Shown: in pieces, positions 6,264-11,080 of the stretch
Position numbering within the stretch: the first letter of the stretch is position 1
How the letters are laid out: every line of letters begins with the position of its first letter
Assembly: GCA_035764385.1 (NCBI GenBank)
Contig: DASTZI010000333.1
Span: forward strand, 1-11,080
DNA length: 11,080 nucleotides
Source: Gp6-AA40 sp035764385
Lineage (GTDB): Bacteria > Acidobacteriota > Vicinamibacteria > Vicinamibacterales > UBA2999
Reading direction: 5' to 3'
The notes under the pieces: generated by a model
The model's database searches: none
Told to the model about the DNA's origin: nothing
What the model saw: the letters and a program-made list of their open reading frames with translations, nothing else
Translations under genes and position numbers: made by a program

Positions 6264-6542
6264 ATGTGCAGAAACATCAAGACACTCTTCAACTTTGATC
6301 CGCCGGCGACTGACGAAGAGATTCGTGCCGCGTCGGTTCAGTTCGTCCGTAAGCTGTCAGGATTCACGCAGCCCTCGAAGGCAAACGAGATGGCGTTCAA
6401 CAGCGCGGTGGATGATGTCGCGGCGGTTGCGCGACGGCTGATCGACTCGCTTGTGACCACCGCCTCGCCGCGTGACAGGGAAGAATGGGCGGCGCGCGCC
6501 CGGGCACGCGCCGCCGAACGTTTCGAGAAGCGGGCGGGCTAG
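6264..6542 (+). CDS. DUF2277 family protein
   Basis: This 92-aa soluble protein matches DUF2277 along its whole length. It has the N-terminal M-C-R-N-I-K-T-L-F-N-F-x-P-P-A-T-x-E-E-I, then Q-F-V-R-K-L-S-G-F-T-x-P-S-K-A-N-E-x-A-F-N, and the helical L-I-D-S-L-V-T-T-A-x-P-R-D-R-E near the end. Length is typical. The function of the family is not known; Cys2 in the invariant M-C-R-N-I start is a candidate functional residue. It follows the DUF202 gene by 40 nt on the same strand and is probably the last gene of the transcript, since it meets the convergent acetyltransferase gene 7 nt later. DUF2277 also occurs outside sulfatase clusters, so it may be only a passenger here. Confidence 0.93.
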   Translation: MCRNIKTLFNFDPPATDEEIRAASVQFVRKLSGFTQPSKANEMAFNSAVDDVAAVARRLIDSLVTTASPRDREEWAARARARAAERFEKRAG

Positions 6543-6549
6543 CGATACG

Positions 6550-7209
6550 TTAGTGGACGACGCGCGACCGTCGTGGCGCCTTCTCCTGCTGCTGCCTCCA
6601 GTCGTCCTGGAGAATTGACCACAGTACCTGGTCGAGAAATTCGCCATCCCTGACGAACGAATGGCGCAGGACGCCTTCGCGTTCTGCTCCGAGCTTCTTC
6701 ATCGCTCCATTGCCGCGCCCGTTGCAGAGCGCAGCGCGCGCTTCGAGGCGGTGGATGTCAAGCACATCGAAGGCAAACTCGAGGACAAGCTCCGCCGCCT
6801 CGGTGAAGACTCCCGTCCCCCAGAATTCGGACCCGATCGCAAACCCCCAGTCCGCCGTGAGGAACGCCGGACTGAGCGCACGAACGTGAATCAGGCCAAT
6901 CGGCGCGTCCGCACCGACCGGCACGATCGCGAAGCAGACGTACTGTCCGGCGACGCGCTGACGCTGGGTCCACCCGATGTAACGCTCGAACCCTTCCGCG
7001 GTTGGGGGCGGCGAAATGAACCGCGATACTTCTTCGGTGGACAGCAACGAGAAGAGCGCACTGGCATCACCAGCGCGAGGCTCGCGCAGGATGACGCGTC
7101 GTCCGACCAGTTCTGGCAACGTGATGCGCCAGTCGGAAGCTCGCTCGCCTGGCGACGCGCTCGGGCCGATCGTCAATTGATCCGTTTCAATCATGTCCGG
7201 CTTGTTCAT
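6550..7209 (-). CDS. GNAT N-acetyltransferase, RimJ/RimL type
   Basis: This 219-aa protein has the GNAT fold of RimJ/RimL-like acetyltransferases, which move an acetyl group from acetyl-CoA to an amine, often a protein N-terminus or a small molecule. Visible elements: strand L-V-G-R-R-V-I-L-R-E-P (34-44), F-I-S-P-P-P and F-E-R-Y-I (65-78), the strand pair with I-G-L-I-H-V (104-109), A-D-W-G-F-A-I (119-125), the acetyl-CoA loop W-G-T-G-V-F-T-E-A (130-138), and the C-terminal N-x-x-N-G-A-M-K-K-L-G-A with E-G-V-L-R. An N-terminal extension of about 30 residues precedes the domain; M6 is an alternative start. The ATG overlaps the stop of a short upstream frame by ATGA. It is convergent with the DUF2277 gene. 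The substrate is unknown. Confidence 0.92.
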   Translation of the reverse strand: MNKPDMIETDQLTIGPSASPGERASDWRITLPELVGRRVILREPRAGDASALFSLLSTEEVSRFISPPPTAEGFERYIGWTQRQRVAGQYVCFAIVPVGADAPIGLIHVRALSPAFLTADWGFAIGSEFWGTGVFTEAAELVLEFAFDVLDIHRLEARAALCNGRGNGAMKKLGAEREGVLRHSFVRDGEFLDQVLWSILQDDWRQQQEKAPRRSRVVH

Positions 7210-7385
7210 GAGTACCGACGCCTCTGGAGTTTGCTTCGGGAAAACGTTGTGACCCAGATGACGTTCGCAAGGGTTGCGCGGAGTACGGGGTCCACGTTTT
7301 CCGCCGAGTGCGCATGAAGCGCGGCGGCGAGAACGAGGAGTCCCGTCGCGACCGTTGCGAAACCATTGCGAGAGAGAGTGGGCAC
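7206..7385 (-). CDS. Possible 59-aa membrane peptide overlapping the GNAT gene
   Basis: A minus-strand frame from GTG 7385-7383 to TGA 7208-7206 overlaps the GNAT start as ATGA, a common sign of translational coupling. It has a hydrophobic segment at about 9-25 (F-A-T-V-A-T-G-L-L-V-L-A-A-A-L) and a basic tail ending R-R-R-Y-S, so a single-pass membrane peptide is possible. The frame stays open a further 75 nt or so upstream, to a TAA, without an ATG. No Shine-Dalgarno is seen. It may instead be the 3' remnant of a larger lost gene, or chance. Confidence 0.33.
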   Translation of the reverse strand: MPTLSRNGFATVATGLLVLAAALHAHSAENVDPVLRATLANVIWVTTFSRSKLQRRRYS

Positions 7386-7714
7386 ACCGTGATCATGAGC
7401 AATGTCGCGGCCAGGCTGAGCCGTTCGTGCGGTAAGTGTCGGAGCGGCAGAACATTAGCCGAGGGACGGACGGTCGGAGATTGAGGGCAGGACGGTGGGG
7501 GAGTGTTCACGCCTCGCACAGCCCGGATGGCGCAAGACTCGTGTTCCGCGCTTTTCCAGGTTAAAACACGGAAACGAATCGTGTTCGGATCTGGGCAGGT
7601 GCGTCGCGGGATGGCACACAGTGCGCGCACGATTTAGCGCAGATTGACAATACGTGTGATCACACGGTGCGCCAGCGGGAACTATTTTTAATGAGTGTTA
7701 TCAAAACGACTGTT
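7386..7714. other. Non-coding region upstream of the VOC gene
   Basis: About 330 bases have no convincing gene. They hold repeated CGTGTT half-sites at 7540-7545 and 7580-7585, with the inverse AACACG at 7565-7570, plus a 10-bp palindrome GTGCGCGCAC (7621-7630) and a 14-bp palindrome (7653-7666). This looks like a regulatory region for the downstream gene. Confidence 0.45.
7644..7666 (+). promoter_or_regulatory. Candidate promoter -35 with overlapping palindromic operator
   Basis: A consensus -35 TTGACA (7644-7649) is followed by a perfect 14-bp palindrome, CGTGTGATCACACG (7653-7666), which would lie between -35 and -10. No good -10 is found at 16-18 bp (GTGCGC at 7667-7672), so promoter use is unsure. 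The palindrome is a plausible dimeric repressor site for the VOC gene starting at 7715. Confidence 0.45.
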
Positions 7715-8599
7715 ATGACAACAGAACTCACATCCATCGGAATTGCGCCAACCGGCTATCGACTGCCGGAGCAGGCGCGGATCGGCCGGGTCCGACTCCA
7801 GGTGAGCGACCTTGCGCAATCCGTCGCTTTCTATACGGACGTTCTGGGCCTCACGGCAACGTCGTCAGAAGGCGGCGTCGCCGTCCTTGCAGCGGCAGAC
7901 GGGTTTCCACTGGTCGAACTTCACGAGCGGAAAGGAGTCCGTCCGGTCCCGCGGCATGGACAATTGGGGCTCTACCACTTCGCGATCCTGCTCCCCGACC
8001 GCCAGGCGCTCGGTCGGTTCGTCGCGCACCTGGCGCAGTTCGGCGCCTACGCGGGTTCCGCCGATCACCTCGTCAGCGAAGCGCTCTATCTCGCGGATCC
8101 TGACGGTCTCGGCATCGAGGTGTACGCGGACCGCCCTCGCGCACAGTGGAAAACGAACGGTCGCGAGATCGCCATGGCCACCGAACCGCTCGATCTGCGT
8201 GCGCTACTTCGCGCCAGCGGTGGCGAGCCATGGGTCGGCATGCCGACCGGCACGACCATCGGGCACGTTCATTTCCACGTGGCGACCCTCAGCGAGGCCG
8301 AGGCCTTCTATCACCATGTGCTCGGCTTGGACAAGGTGGTGTGGAGCTATCCAGGCGCGCTGTTCTTCTCGGTTGGCGGCTATCACCATCACGTCGGCAC
8401 CAATACGTGGGCCGGAGGAGCGCCCATCGCCACCGCCGCTGATGCGCGCTTGCTCGAGTGGGAGCTGCGCCTACCGACCGCGAACGACATTGCGTCCGCC
8501 GCGGCCAATGCCGCACGCGCGGGATACGAGATTCATGAGGCGGGCAATGACCGCCTGATCGCCGATCCCTCTAGGATCACAGTTCGATTGACCACATAA
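7715..8599 (+). CDS. Two-domain VOC protein, catechol 2,3-dioxygenase-like (CatE type)
   Basis: This 294-aa vicinal oxygen chelate protein has two tandem glyoxalase-like halves. The first half opens with R-I-G-R-V-R-L-Q-V-S-D-L and F-Y-T-D-V-L-G-L and contains G-L-Y-H-F-A-I-L. The second opens with I-G-H-V-H-F-H-V and F-Y-H-H-V-L-G-L, then Y-H-H-H-V-G-T-N-T-W and L-L-E-W-E-L. The second half thus offers His, His and Glu at the places expected for the 2-His-1-carboxylate iron site of extradiol dioxygenases, so ring cleavage of a catechol-type substrate is likely, though related proteins have other reactions. The frame is open back to GTG 7667, with ATG 7691 also possible. The start at 7715 (M-T-T-E-L-T-S-I) is preferred because the earlier residues do not look conserved and GTG 7667 abuts a palindrome. 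It is cytoplasmic. Confidence 0.88.
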   Translation: MTTELTSIGIAPTGYRLPEQARIGRVRLQVSDLAQSVAFYTDVLGLTATSSEGGVAVLAAADGFPLVELHERKGVRPVPRHGQLGLYHFAILLPDRQALGRFVAHLAQFGAYAGSADHLVSEALYLADPDGLGIEVYADRPRAQWKTNGREIAMATEPLDLRALLRASGGEPWVGMPTGTTIGHVHFHVATLSEAEAFYHHVLGLDKVVWSYPGALFFSVGGYHHHVGTNTWAGGAPIATAADARLLEWELRLPTANDIASAAANAARAGYEIHEAGNDRLIADPSRITVRLTT

Positions 8600-8657
8600 G
8601 GAGCGACTCTCCACTGCCATTGCCACAGCTGACAATCAGCCTCTCAGTGCAGGCGGT

Positions 8658-8682
8658 GCCGGCGCGCGCGTAACGCGCCGGC
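8658..8682. terminator. Hairpin between convergent genes, possible bidirectional terminator
   Basis: GCCGGCGCG (8658-8666) pairs perfectly with CGCGCCGGC (8674-8682) around the loop CGCGTAA. It lies in the 91-bp gap between the VOC gene and the convergent zinc-ribbon gene. There is no T-tract on either strand, so termination would be weak or need other factors. The position and stem strength support the call. Confidence 0.5.
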
Positions 8683-8690
8683 CAACCGCA

Positions 8691-8876
8691 TCAGGCGGCT
8701 GCGGGAGCCGGATGGTCCGAACCGGTGTGCGCCCAGATCTGCTGGCATGACGTGCACCGGTAGAACTGGGCGCACGCCGTCGCGTAGAGCGGCACCGCGA
8801 CATGTGACTGACAAACCGGACATGGCTCCGGCGTGTGCTCTGGTGCCGGTGGGGGAGCGAACGTAAAGGGTGGCAT
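8691..8876 (-). CDS. Small zinc-ribbon-like protein, 61 aa
   Basis: This short protein has two Cys-x-x-Cys knuckles, C19-P-V-C22 and C41-T-S-C44, separated by 18 residues that include A-V-P-L-Y and F-Y-R, the spacing of a zinc ribbon. The N-terminus is Pro-rich (M-P-P-F-T-F-A-P-P-P) and the C-terminus Ala/Pro-rich. The ATG at 8876 is preferred over the longer frame from 8981, whose extra 35 residues overlap the upstream gene and are arginine-rich. AGAGGA 9 nt before the ATG may serve as ribosome site. It lies 20 nt after the gene ending at 8897 and probably shares its transcript. Function is unknown; metal binding or a nucleic-acid or protein contact is suggested by the ribbon. Confidence 0.68.
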   Translation of the reverse strand: MPPFTFAPPPAPEHTPEPCPVCQSHVAVPLYATACAQFYRCTSCQQIWAHTGSDHPAPAAA

Positions 8877-8896
8877 ACCTTCGATCCTCTGAGTCC

Positions 8897-9148
8897 TCAG
8901 TCCGCGGTATAGGCAGCCAGCGTCCAGCCGGCGCCGCGGAGTTCGGATGCAATCATTGCGTGGCGCTGGAAGGCGCTCCACGCACTGGTAAATGTTTCGG
9001 CGATGCCGAGCGCCGCTGGTGAATGGGGGACAAGCGACAGCGTGAACCCCGTGCCGGGCTGCTGATCAACGCGGCATGTGAGCCGCTGAGTGCCGCGCTG
9101 AAAAATCCAGCGCAGAAGCCGGCGATCGTGAACCTTCGAGTGACTCAT
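8897..9148 (-). CDS. Hypothetical protein, 83 aa
   Basis: This frame gives a protein-like sequence from ATG 9148-9146 (M-S-H-S-K-V-H-D-R-R) to TGA 8899-8897. An in-frame TTG at 9166 would add six residues, but no ribosome site favours either start. It has a basic N-terminal region (about 1-25, with R-R-L-L-R-W-I-F-Q-R-G), a beta-like centre (T-C-R-V-D and F-T-L-S-L-V-P-H) and a C-terminal helix rich in Ala with A-F-x-R-H-A-x-I-A-x-E-L. There is no signal peptide or membrane helix. It resembles compact dsRBD-sized or similar small domains only in size, and no family is recognised. It lies between the CMD gene (49 nt upstream) and the zinc-ribbon gene, so the three may form one operon. Confidence 0.66.
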   Translation of the reverse strand: MSHSKVHDRRLLRWIFQRGTQRLTCRVDQQPGTGFTLSLVPHSPAALGIAETFTSAWSAFQRHAMIASELRGAGWTLAAYTAD

Positions 9149-9197
9149 GCCGGCAACAGGAATCAATATGGGTGCCAGCCAACAGCTGAGGTCACTC

Positions 9198-10118
9198 TTA
9201 CCTCAACGGTTCCAATGGCGCCTTTGTACCCGGCGGCAACTCCTGTTCGAAGCCATTCATCACCATGGCTAATGTCGCGTAGGTACCACTGAGTGTGAGC
9301 AGATCCACCAACTGTTGCTCATTGAGCACCCGTGCCGCGCGGGCATAGGTCGCGTCAGCGACCTTGTGTGTGGTCGACACTTCCATGCACAGGTCATAGA
9401 CGGCGGCTTCGTCGGCCTTCATCGATGCCGGACGCCGGCCTGCTTTGAGATCGAGCAAGGTCGACTCGGCGACGCCTTCTCTCAATGCGATCGGGTAGTG
9501 GGCCAGCCACTCGACCTGCGACGTCCAGAGTCTTGCCTGGATCAGAATCGCGAACTCGTTCAATCGACGCGGCACCGACGTGTTGAATCGCAAATAATCG
9601 AGCAACGCGAACATCCGCGTTCCCAGTTCCGGACTACGCAGCAGCGCGTTGTACGGCCCTCCAAGACCGACGCTCGACACTTTCAAGATCTCGTCAGCCA
9701 GTGCACGCTGCTGGGGATTCAACTCATCGCGTGCGATCTGAGGCAGCCGCGCGGCAGTATTCTTCGGCGCCGAACTCCTCGCGGGTGGAGGCGCGGCCGC
9801 GCTGACTTCATCGAGGCGACTCGCGCGAAGGATCCGCACCGCACCACGCTCGACGTAATTGCGGGTTGCGATGCTGCCTGTCACGCGTACCGTGGCACCG
9901 CTTCGTGCGCGCGCCAGCAACTCGCGCGGCAATTCGACTTCGATCGAATGTTCGCCAGACGAGTCACGATATTCGAGCGTCCAGCCTGTGGTCTCACCGC
10001 CAATGGCGATCCGTCCTCCCCGAAGCGTTCCGGTCAACGTCACGTCCTGACCGGCTGCCTGCGCGAATGCGGCCAGTGGCAGGCCGAATGTGATGAAGAG
10101 CAGCAACAGGGTTTTCAT
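9198..10118 (-). CDS. Exported carboxymuconolactone decarboxylase (CMD)-like protein with N-terminal beta domain
   Basis: This 306-aa protein starts at ATG 10118 with a signal peptide (M-K-T-L-L-L-L-F-I-T-F-G-L-P-L-A-A-F-A, probable cleavage after A19). A beta-rich domain of unknown type follows (about 24-102, V-T-L-T-G-T-L-R-G-G through V-R-V-T-G-S-I), then a Pro/Ala linker (about 107-122). The rest (about 127-300) is a CMD/AhpD-like helical domain: L-N-E-F-A-I-L-I-Q-A-R-L-W-T-S-Q-V-E-W-L (186-205) with H207 and A-L-R-E-G-V. The C-x-x-C pair of AhpD-type redox enzymes is missing, so peroxidase activity is unlikely; E188 and H207 remain. The frame extends upstream to 10346, but that part lies inside the divergent nitrilase gene and is not real. 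Periplasmic lactone or aromatic-acid chemistry is possible, but the reaction is unknown. Confidence 0.86.
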   Translation of the reverse strand: MKTLLLLFITFGLPLAAFAQAAGQDVTLTGTLRGGRIAIGGETTGWTLEYRDSSGEHSIEVELPRELLARARSGATVRVTGSIATRNYVERGAVRILRASRLDEVSAAAPPPARSSAPKNTAARLPQIARDELNPQQRALADEILKVSSVGLGGPYNALLRSPELGTRMFALLDYLRFNTSVPRRLNEFAILIQARLWTSQVEWLAHYPIALREGVAESTLLDLKAGRRPASMKADEAAVYDLCMEVSTTHKVADATYARAARVLNEQQLVDLLTLSGTYATLAMVMNGFEQELPPGTKAPLEPLR

Positions 10119-10152
10119 GGCTTTCCGCCTATACTGCTCGCGGTTGTCACGC

Positions 10153-11080
10153 ATGTCGAGTCTATTTGTCGCCGCCGTCGTGCAGAGCTCACCCGTCGTA
10201 TTCGAAACGGACGCGACGCTCGCCAAGGTCCGTGATCTCACCGCCGACGCAGCCCGACGTGGTGCAACGCTGGTGGTGTTCCCGGAAGCCTTCGTCTCCT
10301 CGTATCCGAAAGGGCTCGACTTTGGCGCAAGAGTTGGCGTTCGCACGTCACAAGGGCGCGACGACTTCCGCCGCTACTTCGATAGCGCGATCGCCGTTCC
10401 CGGTTCCGCAACGGAGGAACTGTCCAGGACCGCCAAGGCAAACCACGTACACCTGGTAATCGGAGTGATCGAGCGCGACATCGGTACGTTGTATTGCACC
10501 GTCCTCTTCTTCGCCTCTGACGGCACCTTTCTCGGCAAGCACCGCAAGTTGATGCCGACGGCGATGGAACGGCTCATTTGGGGCTTCGGCGACGGATCAA
10601 CGCTTCCGGTGTACGACACGCCGCTCGGCAAACTTGGCGCGGTCATCTGCTGGGAGAATTACATGCCGCTTCTGCGGATGGCGATGTACGCGAAAGGCAT
10701 TCAGGTGTACTGCGCGCCGACCGCCGACGATCGCGATACATGGATGGCGACGATGCAGCATGTGGCGCTGGAAGGCAGGTGCTTCGTGCTGACCGCGTGC
10801 CAGCATCTGCGCCGGCGCGATTGTCCGCCCGATTACGCGGCCGTGCACGGCGACGCGCCGGACACCGTGATCATGCGCGGTGGCAGCGCCATCATCAGCC
10901 CACTGGGGCAGGTTCTCGCCGGCCCTGTCTTCGACTGCGAAAAAATTCTCACCGCGGAGATCGATCTCGCGGAGATTGCCCGCGGCAAGTACGACTTCGA
11001 CGTCGTCGGCCACTATGCGCGACCCGACGTGTTCCGTCTACACGTCAACGAGAAACCGGCCCCGCCGGTCGTTGCGGACT
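10153..11080 (+). CDS. Nitrilase (carbon-nitrogen hydrolase), 3' end outside window
   Basis: An open frame from ATG 10153 runs to the window edge (309 codons so far; family proteins have about 310-350). It is a nitrilase-branch enzyme, converting organic nitriles to carboxylic acids and ammonia. The catalytic triad is visible: E45 (V-V-F-P-E-A-F), K132 (K-H-R-K-L-M-P-T) and C166 (V-I-C-W-E-N-Y-M-P). Support for true nitrilase rather than amidase comes from M-E-R-L-I-W-G-F-G-D-G-S (138-149), C-W-E-N, and the late M-R-G-G-S-A-I-I-S-P-L-G (241-252). Aliphatic, aromatic or cyanide specificity cannot be decided. No Shine-Dalgarno is evident. It is divergent from the CMD gene with only 34 bp between starts, so the promoters overlap. 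No stop was seen before the edge. Confidence 0.94.
   Translation, partial: MSSLFVAAVVQSSPVVFETDATLAKVRDLTADAARRGATLVVFPEAFVSSYPKGLDFGARVGVRTSQGRDDFRRYFDSAIAVPGSATEELSRTAKANHVHLVIGVIERDIGTLYCTVLFFASDGTFLGKHRKLMPTAMERLIWGFGDGSTLPVYDTPLGKLGAVICWENYMPLLRMAMYAKGIQVYCAPTADDRDTWMATMQHVALEGRCFVLTACQHLRRRDCPPDYAAVHGDAPDTVIMRGGSAIISPLGQVLAGPVFDCEKILTAEIDLAEIARGKYDFDVVGHYARPDVFRLHVNEKPAPPVVAD

Noticed and set aside
6661..7317. Plus-strand 218-codon frame opposite the acetyltransferase
   Set aside because: The minus strand gives a clear GNAT domain; the plus translation is Arg/Asp-rich and motif-free.
7187..7630. Minus-strand 147-codon frame upstream of the acetyltransferase
   Set aside because: Overlaps the GNAT start out of frame and has a Ser/Arg/Pro-rich shadow-like translation; the alternative 59-codon frame is better placed.
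7655..7664. TGTGATCACA as a CRP/FNR-type site
   Set aside because: CRP half-sites need a 6-bp spacer between TGTGA and TCACA; here there is none, so it is more likely another regulator's operator.
9315..10235. Plus-strand 306-codon frame opposite the CMD gene
   Set aside because: The minus frame has a signal peptide and CMD domain; the plus frame has no family features and runs into the nitrilase start.

Overview
This is an 11.1 kb window of GC-rich bacterial chromosome carrying ordinary single-copy genes plus accessory metabolic genes. The codon use and gene types (SurE, DUF2277, VOC dioxygenase-like, exported CMD-like protein, nitrilase) suggest a soil or environmental bacterium. Acidobacteriota is a guess only; no taxonomic marker other than one tRNA is present.

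Layout. (1) Positions 3-1197: the 3' end of an MFS transporter gene overlaps surE by 8 nt. (2) Positions 1198-2144 are largely gene-poor. They hold a decayed C-terminal fragment of a sensor histidine kinase (HATPase end), a complete tRNA-Pro(CGG), and an imperfect 25-bp tandem repeat just after the tRNA that resembles an insertion-sequence end. (3) Positions 2145-6542 form a co-directional block centred on sulfatase chemistry: a cytoplasmic arylsulfatase with a C-T-A-G-R formylglycine site, a small two-helix membrane protein, a formylglycine-generating enzyme (FGE) with both copper-binding cysteines, a DUF1622 membrane protein, a DUF202 membrane protein and a DUF2277 protein. A possible 62-aa antisense gene and a perfect 9-bp hairpin separate the sulfatase from the rest. 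(4) Positions 6550-7385, minus strand: a RimJ/RimL-type GNAT acetyltransferase, possibly preceded by a 59-aa membrane-peptide ORF that overlaps its start by ATGA. (5) Positions 7386-7714: non-coding, with a 14-bp perfect palindrome and several CGTGTT half-sites upstream of (6) a two-domain VOC protein resembling catechol 2,3-dioxygenase (7715-8599). (7) Positions 8691-10118, minus strand: an exported CMD-fold protein, a small conserved-looking protein and a four-cysteine zinc-ribbon peptide. (8) From 10153: a nitrilase, divergent from the CMD gene and cut by the window end.

How they work together. The clearest functional unit is the sulfatase and its maturase. FGE would oxidise the sulfatase active-site cysteine to formylglycine, and neither protein has a signal peptide, so both should act in the cytoplasm on an imported sulfate ester. 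The small membrane proteins beside them have no known role; their place in the cluster is the best lead for something undescribed. The nitrilase, VOC and CMD-like genes suggest aromatic or nitrile compound turnover nearby, but the sequence does not show that they form one pathway.
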